From positions 186,001-250,000 of the forward strand of contig NZ_VYSA01000004.1 of the NCBI RefSeq assembly GCF_008710745.1: a DNA stretch of 64,000 bases. Direction: 5' to 3'. Of this stretch, positions 43,803 through 52,467 are shown one piece after another. Each line of letters starts with the position of its first letter. The first letter of the stretch is position 1. The DNA comes from Microbacterium rhizomatis. Lineage in GTDB: Bacteria > Actinomycetota > Actinomycetes > Actinomycetales > Microbacteriaceae. The translations under genes were made by a program, and so were the position numbers. The notes beneath the pieces were generated by a model that worked only from the letters and a program-made list of their open reading frames with translations, was not told the origin of the DNA and did no database searches.

Positions 43803-44906
43803 GTGATCGTTGTCTTCGCTCCCGACTCGTTCAAAGGCACGATTCGCGCCGCAGATGCCGCCAGTGCCCTGGCCGACGGGTGGTTGCGCGAGCGTCCTGA
43901 TGACGAGGTCGTGCGGTTGCCGATGGCCGACGGTGGCGAAGGGACGCTGGCCGCGTTCGCAGCAGCGGTCCTCGGCGCAGAGCGCATCCCTATCCGTGTC
44001 ACAGGACCCGACGGGGCACCGGTGGATTCGGCGTGGCTGCGACTTCCTGCCACTGCCGACGCGCCTGCCGGAACGGCGATCATCGAGCTCGGGTCTATGT
44101 CCGGTATCGAGCTCCTCAGTGAACTGTATCCACTCGAGGCGCACACCTTCGGCCTCGGCCAGGCCATCGCAGCCGCGCTCACGGCGGGCGTGTCGCGTGT
44201 CATCGTCGGCCTGGGCTCGTCGGCGTCCACTGACGGGGGCACGGGCATGCTCCGCGCCCTTGGTGCTCGTTTTCTCGACGCCGCTGATGCGGAGGTTCCG
44301 CTCGGTGGGGTGGGGCTGCCCGCGATCACCGCAGTCGACCTGACCGATCTGGTGCCGCTCCCGCCTGGGGGTGTTGCTGCGCTGACCGACGTGACCAATC
44401 CACTCCTCGGAGCGCGCGGGTCGGCTGCCGTCTTCGGACCCCAGAAGGGTGCCGATGCGGTCCAGATCTCGCAACTCAATGCGGGACTGGCCCACCTCGC
44501 CGGTCTCCTCACCGCTGACCCGTCGGCTCCGGGAGCGGGCGCCGCGGGCGGCACGGGTTTCGGTCTCCTCGCGTGGGGTGCCACTCTTCGGCCGGGCGCG
44601 AGCACTGTCGGTGAGCTGATCGGGCTGCCAACGGCGGCGGCACGAGCAGCCGTCGTCGTTACCGGTGAGGGTTCGTATGACGGGCAGTCCGCTGCGGGCA
44701 AGGTTCCGGCGTATGTCGCGTCTCTTGCTGGCGGGCGGGCTCGTGTCGCGCTGGTCGCGGGGCGCATCACCCCGGATGCCGATGTCTCCGCCTTCGCCTC
44801 ATCCGTGTCGCTCACCGACCTTGCCGGTTCGGCAGAACGGGCGATGAGCGACGCCGCGAGTTGGCTGCGGGCCGCGGGTGAGCGGCTGGCGCGGGACATT
44901 ACCTGA
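43803..44906 (+). CDS. Glycerate kinase (GlxK/GarK family)
   Basis: 367 residues. It has the glycerate kinase N-terminus IVVFAPDSFKGTIRAADAA, then LPMADGGEGTLAAF, GLGSSASTDGGTGML near 135, and ALTDVTNPLLGARGSAAVFGPQKGA near 200 (two adjoining motifs), all diagnostic. It phosphorylates D-glycerate to 2- or 3-phosphoglycerate for lower glycolysis. GTG 43803 is preferred over GTG 43797 because homology begins at IVVFAPDS. It lies 147 bp after the six-hairpin gene across a terminator and could be a separate unit. It converges with the NCS1 gene. A role in glyoxylate/glycerate salvage from the nearby flavin-dependent unit is possible. Confidence 0.92.
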   Translation: MIVVFAPDSFKGTIRAADAASALADGWLRERPDDEVVRLPMADGGEGTLAAFAAAVLGAERIPIRVTGPDGAPVDSAWLRLPATADAPAGTAIIELGSMSGIELLSELYPLEAHTFGLGQAIAAALTAGVSRVIVGLGSSASTDGGTGMLRALGARFLDAADAEVPLGGVGLPAITAVDLTDLVPLPPGGVAALTDVTNPLLGARGSAAVFGPQKGADAVQISQLNAGLAHLAGLLTADPSAPGAGAAGGTGFGLLAWGATLRPGASTVGELIGLPTAAARAAVVVTGEGSYDGQSAAGKVPAYVASLAGGRARVALVAGRITPDADVSAFASSVSLTDLAGSAERAMSDAASWLRAAGERLARDIT

Positions 44907-45073
44907 ACCGGCGTGCAACGCGAGTCCGATTCGGACGGACACGGAGGACGTTCGCGGTTTTCGCTCATGCCGAGTGATCGGCTTGGATAGCCAGAACAGA
45001 GCGTGCCATACAGCGCGAACGGCACCGGCAAAGGCTTCCGAAAGGGGAAACCTCGCCAGTGCCGCGCGTGTTG

Positions 45074-46723
45074 CTACTTGGCCTGGTGCAGGGGGTCAGG
45101 TTCCGACGAAGCCGACAGCATTGCCGTGTCGGCTTCGTGCCTCGACGCGGCGCGGAAGCTGTGACCGTTGGCGCACCCCGAGCAGATTGCCTGGTGATTG
45201 CTTGAGGGGTCACGGTCCATCTCTACTGCTATGTACGACTTCTTGCAGTTGTGGCACTGAACTCGGATCTCCCAGATGTCGTCCACCTCGTCTCGCGGAT
45301 CGTAAGGCCGCGTCAGCGTGAACCAGGTCGGGCGCGCGAACAGCAACGCGAGAGCGTAGATGCCTCCGGCGAGGACGAACGCGATGGGCAGTGCCCATGT
45401 GGATCCAAAGGGTGAGTTTGTGGTGAGCAGTGCTATTCCCACGATGGAGGAGATGATCCACGCTCCGAGACCGCCGGGATTGACCGCGGGGACTCGACCA
45501 GGCCGGAATTCGATGAGCCGGCCTCTCTTGCTGGCGTTCTTGCGCGATCGGTATGCCATCTGGACAAGCGCGATGGCGACCCAGGCGACAATGATGACCC
45601 CTTGGTAAGAGAGCCATTGCAGGATGAAGGAGAAGACGTCCAGGAACATGACGCCGAGCATGACGACTCCGACCACGACGGCCCACAGCCAGCGGGGGAG
45701 TCTGACTTTGAAGACCTGCGCGAAGAAGCTCTCGAGGTAGGAGGACGCGAGGTAGAGGTTGGCGGTGTTGATCTTGGTCTGGGTGGCGAAGATGAAGATC
45801 ACCCCGAACACGCCCATGAGTTTGACGATGCTCACCACCACACCGATCTCTGAAACTCCGTCTTGTGGGATCACCGCGACGAGGTAGATGCCGATAAGCC
45901 CGTTGATGAAGTAGGAGAAGAAGTAGAAGACCGGTCCGAACGTGATCCACCCGTTGAAGGTGATATCTTTCGGTCGGGCGAGTCGGGCGAAGTCGAACGT
46001 GTACATCATGGTCGCGTAGATGCCCATGTAGATGACGAAGACATACAACCACCCCGGTCCGGCGAGCACTGCGGTGGTGGCCGGGGGCTGGTCTGCCCAG
46101 TCCGGGTTGTACCCGTACGCCAGTGTCGCCCAGACCACCGCTCCGACCATGCCTGCCACGAAGATGGGGAGCAGCCATTTGTTCACACGTTCCAGCCAAA
46201 CCCGGACACCGCCCAGAACCAGAGGGACGGACAGGGCGACGACCACGACGTACCACAGCTCAATGGGGCCACCGAAGTAGGTCTGTAGCGCCACCGCGAC
46301 GACGGACCCCTCGAACACCGCGAACCAGATCGCAGTCAGCGCGTACACGATCGTGACGAGCGCCGCACCGGAGTATCCGAAAAGGCTACGAGAGAAGAGA
46401 CCCACGGTGAGGCCCGACGTGGTGGCGGTCTTCTGCATGAAGTAGTTGATCAGCCCGTACGTGGCGCTGGCCAGCGCGATCCCGATGATGGCATCGGCGG
46501 TCCCGACGATCGAGGCCGCGGTCGCTGCGAGCACGACGGTGAACATCGCGGTGAGCAGCGAAGACCAGGCGAAGGCCATCCCTGCCCGTCCGATGCGCCA
46601 TGTTCGGGGAACGACATGCTCGGCATAGTCATCGCGGGCAGCATCGGCGACAACGTCCGGGTCGTCCGTGTCACGGACGACCAGTGTGGGCAACGGGTTA
46701 TTCGCCTGTTCGGTGGTGGACAT
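45074..46723 (-). CDS. NCS1-family nucleobase/cation symporter with C-terminal zinc ribbon
   Basis: 549 residues. About 12 helices over residues 50-465 resemble cytosine/purine/hydantoin NCS1 transporters. The distal cytoplasmic tail contains C490-x2-C493 (CHNC) and C514-x2-C517 (CSGC) 20 residues apart, a zinc-ribbon arrangement not part of the canonical NCS1 fold. ATG 46723 follows AAAGGAG. It is downstream of the SRPBCC gene, probably co-transcribed. It presumably imports a heterocyclic nitrogen compound for the nearby luciferase-like monooxygenase, similar in principle to the RutA/RutG pairing (inference). Confidence 0.87.
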   Translation of the reverse strand: MSTTEQANNPLPTLVVRDTDDPDVVADAARDDYAEHVVPRTWRIGRAGMAFAWSSLLTAMFTVVLAATAASIVGTADAIIGIALASATYGLINYFMQKTATTSGLTVGLFSRSLFGYSGAALVTIVYALTAIWFAVFEGSVVAVALQTYFGGPIELWYVVVVALSVPLVLGGVRVWLERVNKWLLPIFVAGMVGAVVWATLAYGYNPDWADQPPATTAVLAGPGWLYVFVIYMGIYATMMYTFDFARLARPKDITFNGWITFGPVFYFFSYFINGLIGIYLVAVIPQDGVSEIGVVVSIVKLMGVFGVIFIFATQTKINTANLYLASSYLESFFAQVFKVRLPRWLWAVVVGVVMLGVMFLDVFSFILQWLSYQGVIIVAWVAIALVQMAYRSRKNASKRGRLIEFRPGRVPAVNPGGLGAWIISSIVGIALLTTNSPFGSTWALPIAFVLAGGIYALALLFARPTWFTLTRPYDPRDEVDDIWEIRVQCHNCKKSYIAVEMDRDPSSNHQAICSGCANGHSFRAASRHEADTAMLSASSEPDPLHQAK

Positions 46724-46761
46724 GTTCGGTCTCCTTTGACCAGCGTGAGAGTAGGGAGGGT

Positions 46762-47214
46762 TCAGTTGAGGGTGCGCGTCGAGGAGAAGCGCTCTTTGAT
46801 CCGCTGCAGGCCCGCACCGTAGATCTGGTCGGCGAGCAGGTGGTCATTCGCCGCGGCGTCTGCGGCGTCACTGTCGTAGGTGCTGCTCCAGTCGACAAAA
46901 CTGCCCCCGGTGTCGGAGATCAGGGTGACGCGCATCGTCGAGTAGTAGTTGGAGAACGGAAAAGGCCCTTCCGTCAAGTGGTAGGTCAAGGTGTGAGCGA
47001 TGTCGTCCCGTGCGACGAGAGTCTCTTTGACGACGCGTCCATCGGTAAGAGTGATCACCCGTTCACAACCCAGGAGGTCGACTGGCTGCTCATCGGTGAT
47101 GAGGCTTCCTGCGACGAGCGCGAGGTAGTCCGGTGTTCCGTTGAAGTCCTTCACGTAGTCCCAGACGACGTTCGGTGGCGCCTCGACGACAGTGCTGGCG
47201 AATGAGTGTGGCAC
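46762..47214 (-). CDS. SRPBCC-family (START/polyketide cyclase-like) protein
   Basis: 150 residues, helix-grip fold: VEAPPNVVWDYVKDFNGTPDY at the start, a central GCERVITLTDGRVVKETLV, and LADQIYGAGLQRIKERF as the long C-terminal helix. It binds hydrophobic or aromatic small molecules in this family; some members are cyclases or hydrolases. GTG 47214 was chosen because GGAAGGA lies seven bases upstream. It precedes the NCS1 transporter by 38 bp in the same direction, so both belong to one unit. No catalytic residues can be assigned. Confidence 0.8.
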   Translation of the reverse strand: MPHSFASTVVEAPPNVVWDYVKDFNGTPDYLALVAGSLITDEQPVDLLGCERVITLTDGRVVKETLVARDDIAHTLTYHLTEGPFPFSNYYSTMRVTLISDTGGSFVDWSSTYDSDAADAAANDHLLADQIYGAGLQRIKERFSSTRTLN

Positions 47215-47527
47215 GGCAGTTCCTTCCGTCCGGCCCGGACCCGTGCGGCGCGACATGTGGCCGCGCCGCCAGATACGAGCTGATGTGTGAGGTTCGTCCC
47301 CAGGAGAGCACGGCGTGCGGTTGCGGGCCGCGCTCCCGGGGCTGTCTCAGCATGGGACTTTCCTGCGGCCGCCGTAATGGATCAAGGGCCTACCAAATGA
47401 CCCGGCACAACTGTGCGATCGTCACAGTCGCCCACGATCGGCGAGGCAGGTTAGCCGTGCGGTAATGCGCCCAGTGATCGTCGTCCTGGGCGCTATGGGC
47501 AGCGGTTTTGAGGCGATTATGGGCGGG
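47215..47527. other. Intergenic region before the SRPBCC/NCS1 unit
   Basis: 313 bp downstream of the PucR gene and upstream of the SRPBCC start. It must hold the SRPBCC promoter and the PucR operon terminator, but I recognise no operator repeat, riboswitch or small gene in it. Confidence 0.4.
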
Positions 47528-48736
47528 TCAGTCTTGAAGATTCTCCCAGCGGAGAGCCACCGCCATTTCGATCAGGTCTGTGAGGTTCAGTGGGTCGAAG
47601 CCCGTAAGCTCGTGTATTCGCCGCACCCGGTTCGCAACAGTATTGATGTGCACATACAGCTGCCTCGCGACCTTGGCCTGGGAGAGGTTGTTGTCGATGA
47701 GGGACAGGAGGGTCTCTCGAAGCTGCGGGTTGCTGTCCAAACCGTTGAGCCGGGATGCCGCGAGGAGGCTGCTCAGGTGCGGCCGTGCGCGCAGGAGCTG
47801 GTCGATGAGCACCTCGTGGTAGAACGCAACGCGCCCTGCGGGTCGAACCCCGGCAATCTTTGCGGCATCCATGGATTGTTGGCAGCCGGTACTGGCGGTG
47901 CGAAGGTTTTGCGCTGGTTGCCCAACTCCCACCGCACACCCGTCCGGAATCCTGGCCGCCTCGATCGCCGCCCGCAGGGCGGCATCCCCCTGATCTGTTC
48001 CCTCCGTCGCGACGACGAGCACAAGGGTCGCGTCCGCCACGTTACCGGTGAGCACTCGTGCGTGGTTTGTCAGTTCAAGCCGGGTCTTGAGTCGTCGCAG
48101 TGCGCGCTGCGTTTCGAGCTGGTCGACGCCCGGTGGCCACATGATCGCGATCGAGACCACGGGGGTCTCCACGTCCACGGAGAGCAGCCGTCGCCAGTCC
48201 TCCATCTCGGCGTCGTCTAGCGTCAGACCGCTCGCGACGGTGGACACCAGTTGGTTCTCCGCGGCCCGGAGGGCTTCTTCGGCGGCGGTGAAGGTTTCGC
48301 GATAGGAGTTGATGATTTGTTGGGTGAGCGCATCAAACGTGGAGGTCAAAAGATCAGCGACGGTCCCGGCTCGGAAATCGACCAACTCGCGAGTGTCCGC
48401 GAACAGGTCTAACATGAGCACCCGTTCGGTGAGGCGGAAGGCTTGGATTACTGATTCCAGCGGCACCAGCTGACGCGCCCGGATCGAACCGACACTGCGG
48501 GCGTGGGAAAGGTCCTCGTAGGTGGGGAGCTTCCCGTCCCGCAGCACGCGCAACGCCAGGTTCAGATTTGCCCGAGTTGAGGGGATCAGATCCGCCTGCT
48601 GAAAGTACTCAGAGGAGTATCCAGGGTATTCGTTCCACACCTTCTCGACGATGAGCGTGGTCATCGCTTCAACATCGGGGGTGTAGTTCAGTTTGGACTC
48701 GGACACCACCCGGGCATCGTACCGCCGTACAGGCAC
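47528..48736 (-). CDS. PucR/CdaR-family transcriptional regulator
   Basis: 402 residues. A helical N-terminal region (FRLTERVLMLDLFADTREL) precedes a GGDEF-like degenerate middle domain (CAVGVGQPAQNLRTA) and the C-terminal PucR helix-turn-helix: LRETLLSLIDNNLSQAKVAR followed by LYVHINTVANRVRRI. PucR-family proteins activate purine, allantoin and other nitrogen-heterocycle catabolic genes. GTG 48736 lies five bases after the DapA-like stop, so it is the last gene of the monooxygenase operon and a natural regulator for it and the divergent operon at 51.2 kb (inference). Confidence 0.88.
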   Translation of the reverse strand: MPVRRYDARVVSESKLNYTPDVEAMTTLIVEKVWNEYPGYSSEYFQQADLIPSTRANLNLALRVLRDGKLPTYEDLSHARSVGSIRARQLVPLESVIQAFRLTERVLMLDLFADTRELVDFRAGTVADLLTSTFDALTQQIINSYRETFTAAEEALRAAENQLVSTVASGLTLDDAEMEDWRRLLSVDVETPVVSIAIMWPPGVDQLETQRALRRLKTRLELTNHARVLTGNVADATLVLVVATEGTDQGDAALRAAIEAARIPDGCAVGVGQPAQNLRTASTGCQQSMDAAKIAGVRPAGRVAFYHEVLIDQLLRARPHLSSLLAASRLNGLDSNPQLRETLLSLIDNNLSQAKVARQLYVHINTVANRVRRIHELTGFDPLNLTDLIEMAVALRWENLQD

Positions 48737-48741
48737 GACTC

Positions 48742-49677
48742 TCAGATCAGACCGGCCGCGGCCATCGCTGTGCGGACGATTCCCTTGTCTTTCTCATCCG
48801 GCTGGATCTCCGGCGCCCGTACCCGCGCACTCGAGAAGACTCCCAGAACCTGCAGGGCGTACTTCGTGAGCGCGGCGAATGTCGCTGACCGGGGGCGAGT
48901 GGAGCCGAACGTCGCGTCAAGAATCGGCAGCAGCGTTGTGGCGAAGACGTCACGGGCGGCACTGTAGTTGCCGTCGCGGAGATGGGTCACATACATCGCC
49001 CAATGCTCGGTGCCGACCGCACTGGCACCGAGCAGCAGACCGTCGGCACCCAGCATCATCATTGATAAGAGCTCGGGGGCATCGCAGGCAGCCAGGACGG
49101 CGGCCTGCCCGCGGACCGCGGTGAGCTGTTCAAGGTAGTACTCCGCATGCCAGACCGCATTCTTCACCGCGACGACTTGGTCGATTCGGGCGATCTCGGC
49201 CAGTGTCTCGGTCGTGTAATCGCACCCGGTTGCGTGCGGATATTGGAACACCACGATCGGGACATCGGCCTCGGCGAGTTTCTCGAAGAACCTCACCGGC
49301 GCTACCGGGCTCCTGCTCAGCGTGCGCCGCGCCATGCTGTCAAATGGCGGCAACACCAGCACTGCGTCGGCCCCTGCCGCCCTGGTCTCAAGAAGAACAT
49401 CGATGCCTGCCTCACCGGAGACCGGATCGACGCCGGCAATCACATACTGCTCAGTCGAGAACACGGATCTGGCGGTGCGCACCACATTCAGTCGCTCGGC
49501 GGGTGTTAGCGAGATCAGTTCGCCGGCATGCCCGTTCACGGCCACACCGCTGACGCCCTCTATCCGGCTCATCGATGCCAGGTAGGCCCCGAATTCGTTG
49601 TGATCGATTGCCCCGGTGCGCTCGAACGGGACGGTGGGCGCAGGAAACAAGCCACGAAGTTTCAGGGGCTGCGACAT
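48742..49677 (-). CDS. Dihydrodipicolinate synthase-family aldolase/lyase (DapA fold, copy 1)
   Basis: 311 residues. The DapA barrel has both key residues: Y146 (VFQYPHATG) and Schiff-base K172 (VVAVKNAVWH), with GHAGELISLTPAER near 49 taking the place of the usual GTTGE motif. Catabolic members act on oxo acids such as 2-keto-3-deoxy sugars, or on trans-o-hydroxybenzylidenepyruvate. The open frame extends upstream to 49818, but that part overlaps the monooxygenase and is not coding. ATG 49677 has only a weak ribosome binding site. The gene lies between the monooxygenase (28 bp) and PucR (5 bp). Confidence 0.87.
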   Translation of the reverse strand: MSQPLKLRGLFPAPTVPFERTGAIDHNEFGAYLASMSRIEGVSGVAVNGHAGELISLTPAERLNVVRTARSVFSTEQYVIAGVDPVSGEAGIDVLLETRAAGADAVLVLPPFDSMARRTLSRSPVAPVRFFEKLAEADVPIVVFQYPHATGCDYTTETLAEIARIDQVVAVKNAVWHAEYYLEQLTAVRGQAAVLAACDAPELLSMMMLGADGLLLGASAVGTEHWAMYVTHLRDGNYSAARDVFATTLLPILDATFGSTRPRSATFAALTKYALQVLGVFSSARVRAPEIQPDEKDKGIVRTAMAAAGLI

Positions 49678-49705
49678 CGCGAACCAGTCTGTGCTGATCG
49701 GCGGG

Positions 49706-50914
49706 CTACTTGCGGAGACCCATTTTTCGAAGGATCGGTAGCACGTCATCCTGCATCTGGTGCAGGCCCTTTTGCGGGTCCGCGAAGTTGATAAACAAAC
49801 TTTCGATGCCCACATCATGGAGCGCTCGAATCTTCTCCGCGACGGTCTCGGGGGAGCCGTAGAGCCGAGGGGAAGTCATGCCGAGGCTGAAGGTCTTGAC
49901 GAACTCTTTGGTCAGTCCTTTGTATTCGGCGTAGTCGTCTGATTTGGGGGAGGAGTCTCCCGCACCGAACGTGTCGATTCCGGCGAGGGCCTGGTAGTAG
50001 CCGTACACGGCCTCGAGGTCGACCTGGTCCTCGTACCACGCCAGACGTTCCTCGGCCAACTCATCGGTGGCCTCGATCGATGCCCAGGACATGGTCGCGA
50101 TCTTCACCCTGCGGTCGTACTTTGTGGACAGATCACGGATCTGGGCGACCTTTTCCCGGTAGCCATCCAGCGACGGGGCAAGAGTGAAGACGACGTCAAC
50201 GTTGCGCACCGCGAAGTCGATGCCCTTAGGTGATCCACCGGCATTCATCAGCACGGGCCGCGGGTTGCGGGACGGGCCAGGCGCCACGACGGCGCCATAG
50301 GACTGGTAGTACTTCCCCTCGAAGTTGAAGCGCTCCTTCTCATGCCAGAGGTGCTTCATGAGAACGACGAATTCTTCGGCCATGTCATACGCTTCGTCGT
50401 GGTCAAGGGCGTCGAGCCGTCCGAACGCCGCGCGTTCCTGTGCCTGATAGCCCGACACGATGTTCAAACCCCACCGGCCATTGGAGATGTGATCGATGGT
50501 GGCCCCGAACTTCGCGATATGCAGTGGATGGAACCCGTAGGTGATATGCGCGGTCGAGATCACGCCCATCCTTTCCGTGATCGGTGCGGTCGCGGCGGCG
50601 CTGGCCAGGAAGTCCAATGCCGCCCCGTTGAAGTTGGTCGCGCCGCCCCCGCCGATCCAGCGTCCGAACGGCACCTGATAGTCGAACCCGATGTCTTCGG
50701 CCAGCTTGATGAGCTTGCTCGATCGCTCCCACACCCAGTAGTCAGCCAGGCGCGCTTCATCCGTGAGCACCGCCTTCGACGCGGTCATCCCGGCGCGCAC
50801 GTTCCAGCCGAAAAACCCGAGCTGCAAGGGCTGCCCGGTCTCCAAGTCGGGCTGCCCTCCCGGATCGAAGGGACCGCGCATCGTCTCGACAGTCTTGAAG
50901 CCGTTGTCAACCAT
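49706..50914 (-). CDS. Luciferase-like FMNH2-dependent monooxygenase (LLM family)
   Basis: 402 residues. LLM TIM barrel: IKLAEDIGFDYQVPFGRW, AAATAPITERMGVISTAHI, GRWGLNIVSGYQAQERAAFG and RNPRPVLMNAGGSPKGIDFA (in pieces) are typical of the NtaA/SfnG/RutA branch. These enzymes use free FMNH2 and O2 to cleave C-S, C-N or ring amide bonds; riboflavin lyase RcaE of Microbacterium is also of this type. The reducing partner is the divergent flavin reductase at 51224. ATG 50914 heads the minus-strand operon with the DapA-like gene and PucR. The substrate is unknown; a heterocycle imported by the NCS1 protein is plausible. Confidence 0.9.
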   Translation of the reverse strand: MVDNGFKTVETMRGPFDPGGQPDLETGQPLQLGFFGWNVRAGMTASKAVLTDEARLADYWVWERSSKLIKLAEDIGFDYQVPFGRWIGGGGATNFNGAALDFLASAAATAPITERMGVISTAHITYGFHPLHIAKFGATIDHISNGRWGLNIVSGYQAQERAAFGRLDALDHDEAYDMAEEFVVLMKHLWHEKERFNFEGKYYQSYGAVVAPGPSRNPRPVLMNAGGSPKGIDFAVRNVDVVFTLAPSLDGYREKVAQIRDLSTKYDRRVKIATMSWASIEATDELAEERLAWYEDQVDLEAVYGYYQALAGIDTFGAGDSSPKSDDYAEYKGLTKEFVKTFSLGMTSPRLYGSPETVAEKIRALHDVGIESLFINFADPQKGLHQMQDDVLPILRKMGLRK

Positions 50915-51223
50915 TCATCATCCTCTTTTGCTCCGTCCAACCTGGTCATCACTGAGCGGGTCGGATCCAGTACGTGTCTCGAACGCCGGCGCATCACGCC
51001 GCGGGTGCCGCCGTCGGGTTCATCGGCGTTCTCGTTCGGTTGTGGTTCAGTTTTGCGGGGCCGGGCAGTCAGGGCAATGGTCAAAGGAGCCACATTTCCC
51101 CCAGCAATGGGTGTGGGGGTTTCACAGGTTGCTGCGTCGAATCTTCCGGCATTCCGCCCTTGAGTTGCGACCTTCCCACATGGGACGGTGATTCACCTAG
51201 TGATCTAGGAGTGGAGGAACATC
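50915..51223. promoter_or_regulatory. Divergent control region of the flavin-dependent unit
   Basis: 309 bp between the monooxygenase and flavin reductase starts. A perfect palindrome CCTAG-TGAT-CTAGG (51196-51209), 14 bp before the reductase GTG, is the best operator candidate, perhaps for PucR. I looked for an FMN riboswitch because of the RibB gene downstream and saw none. No gene is supportable inside it. Confidence 0.4.
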
Positions 51224-51718
51224 GTGGTTCAAGAAGCAACACGTGAACTTGTCGGCGCAGCGGCGATGCGCGAAACCATGGCCCTGTTCGGCACAGGGTT
51301 GACGGTGATCACCGGAGTCACCGGGGACGGCCCGGTGGGGTTCACGTTGCAGGCGTTCTCGTCGCTGTCGCTTGCGCCGCCGTTGATCTCGGTGAATGTG
51401 TCACGCACCTCCACGTCCTGGCCGAAGATTGTCGACTCTGGCCGGTTCGTAGTCAACGTGCTGGGGGAGGGCCAGGAGGAACTGGCCCTCGCCTTCGCCA
51501 AGTCGGGTACCGACAGATTCGCGAATGTCGAGTGGACACCCGGCCGCTCAGGTGTGCCCCGTCTTGCGGGGTGTGTCGCATGGATCGAGTGTGAGCTGGT
51601 CGCCACCTACGAGGGCGGGGACCACACCATCGCGATCGGTGGCGTCCACGACCTGATCGAGGGGACGACACGGCGTCCACTCCTCTTCTTCGACCGCACC
51701 TTCCGGACCCTGGCATGA
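51224..51718 (+). CDS. Flavin reductase (two-component monooxygenase type)
   Basis: 164 residues, flavin_reduct domain: MRETMALFGTGLTVITGV, VGFTLQAFSSLSLAPPLISV and WPKIVDSGRFVVNVL, then GDHTIAIGGVHDL near the end. It supplies reduced FMN to a separate monooxygenase, most likely the divergent LLM enzyme, as RutF does for RutA. GTG 51224 has GTGGAGG upstream. It heads an eight-gene plus-strand operon; its stop overlaps the RibB start by four bases, which directly links flavin reduction and flavin synthesis. Confidence 0.9.
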   Translation: MVQEATRELVGAAAMRETMALFGTGLTVITGVTGDGPVGFTLQAFSSLSLAPPLISVNVSRTSTSWPKIVDSGRFVVNVLGEGQEELALAFAKSGTDRFANVEWTPGRSGVPRLAGCVAWIECELVATYEGGDHTIAIGGVHDLIEGTTRRPLLFFDRTFRTLA

Positions 51719-52467
51719 CCTTCAGCACACAGTCCAGCCTGGCGCCCATCCCCGAGGTGCTCGAGGCCCTCCGGGCCGGCCGACCCGTCCTCGTCTGCGA
51801 CGCCACCGACCGGGAAAACGAAGGCGACGCCGTCATGTCCGCAGCTCTTGCGACCCCGCAATGGATCGCGTGGATGGTCCGCAACACATCCGGGTACCTG
51901 TGTGCGCCGCTGCCTGGTGAGCTTGCAGACGCTCTTGCGCTTCCCCTCATGGTCACCGACAACCAGGACACTCGTCGTACGGCGTACACGGTATCTGTTG
52001 ACGCGGCGTCGGGTATCGGCACCGGAATCAGCGCACACGACCGGGCACGCACGCTGAGACTTCTCGGCGCCGCGGACTCGACGCCCGCGTCGTTCATCCG
52101 ACCCGGACACATCTTGCCTGTCCGCGCCGTTGACGGTGGTGTCCGCGAGCGCGCGGGCCACACCGAAGCTGCCGTGGAGTTGATGCGCGCGGCTGGGTTG
52201 CCGCCGGTGGGAGTGATCGGCGAGATGATCTCCAGCGACGGCTCCACCATGCGGATGGAGGAACTCTTGACCACCGGTGACCAGGACAGCCTGCCTGTGA
52301 CGACCATCGAGCACCTCATCGAATGGCTGAACGAGCACGATCGAACCCGGCCGCATCGCCCCGCGTCCTTCCGGCGTCGTGCGCCGCGACCCACCCCGGA
52401 ACCGCCCACCCACGCTGCGCCCCACGATGAGTCGAGAAGACCGAAGAGAATGGACCCCACCACATGA
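51715..52467 (+). CDS. ribB: 3,4-dihydroxy-2-butanone-4-phosphate synthase (RibB), monofunctional
   Basis: 250 residues. The RibB signatures DRENEGDAV (32-40), SGYLCAPL (59-66), GHTEAAVEL (148-156) with H149, and GVIGEM (166-171) with E170 are present. It makes the four-carbon precursor of riboflavin from ribulose 5-phosphate. The last 45 residues are a Pro/Arg-rich tail not found in the enzyme core, and no GTP cyclohydrolase II domain is fused. Placed between a flavin reductase and catabolic enzymes, it probably boosts flavin supply for the LLM enzyme. Overlaps both neighbours by four bases. Confidence 0.9.
   Translation: MTFSTQSSLAPIPEVLEALRAGRPVLVCDATDRENEGDAVMSAALATPQWIAWMVRNTSGYLCAPLPGELADALALPLMVTDNQDTRRTAYTVSVDAASGIGTGISAHDRARTLRLLGAADSTPASFIRPGHILPVRAVDGGVRERAGHTEAAVELMRAAGLPPVGVIGEMISSDGSTMRMEELLTTGDQDSLPVTTIEHLIEWLNEHDRTRPHRPASFRRRAPRPTPEPPTHAAPHDESRRPKRMDPTT

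Noticed and set aside
45402..45411. Single TGGATCCAAA site inside the NCS1 gene
   Set aside because: Unpaired and intragenic; GGATCC alone is frequent at this base composition, so it was not counted as an operator.
50915..51223. FMN riboswitch upstream of the flavin reductase/RibB operon
   Set aside because: I did not see the conserved FMN-aptamer segments; only a short palindrome.
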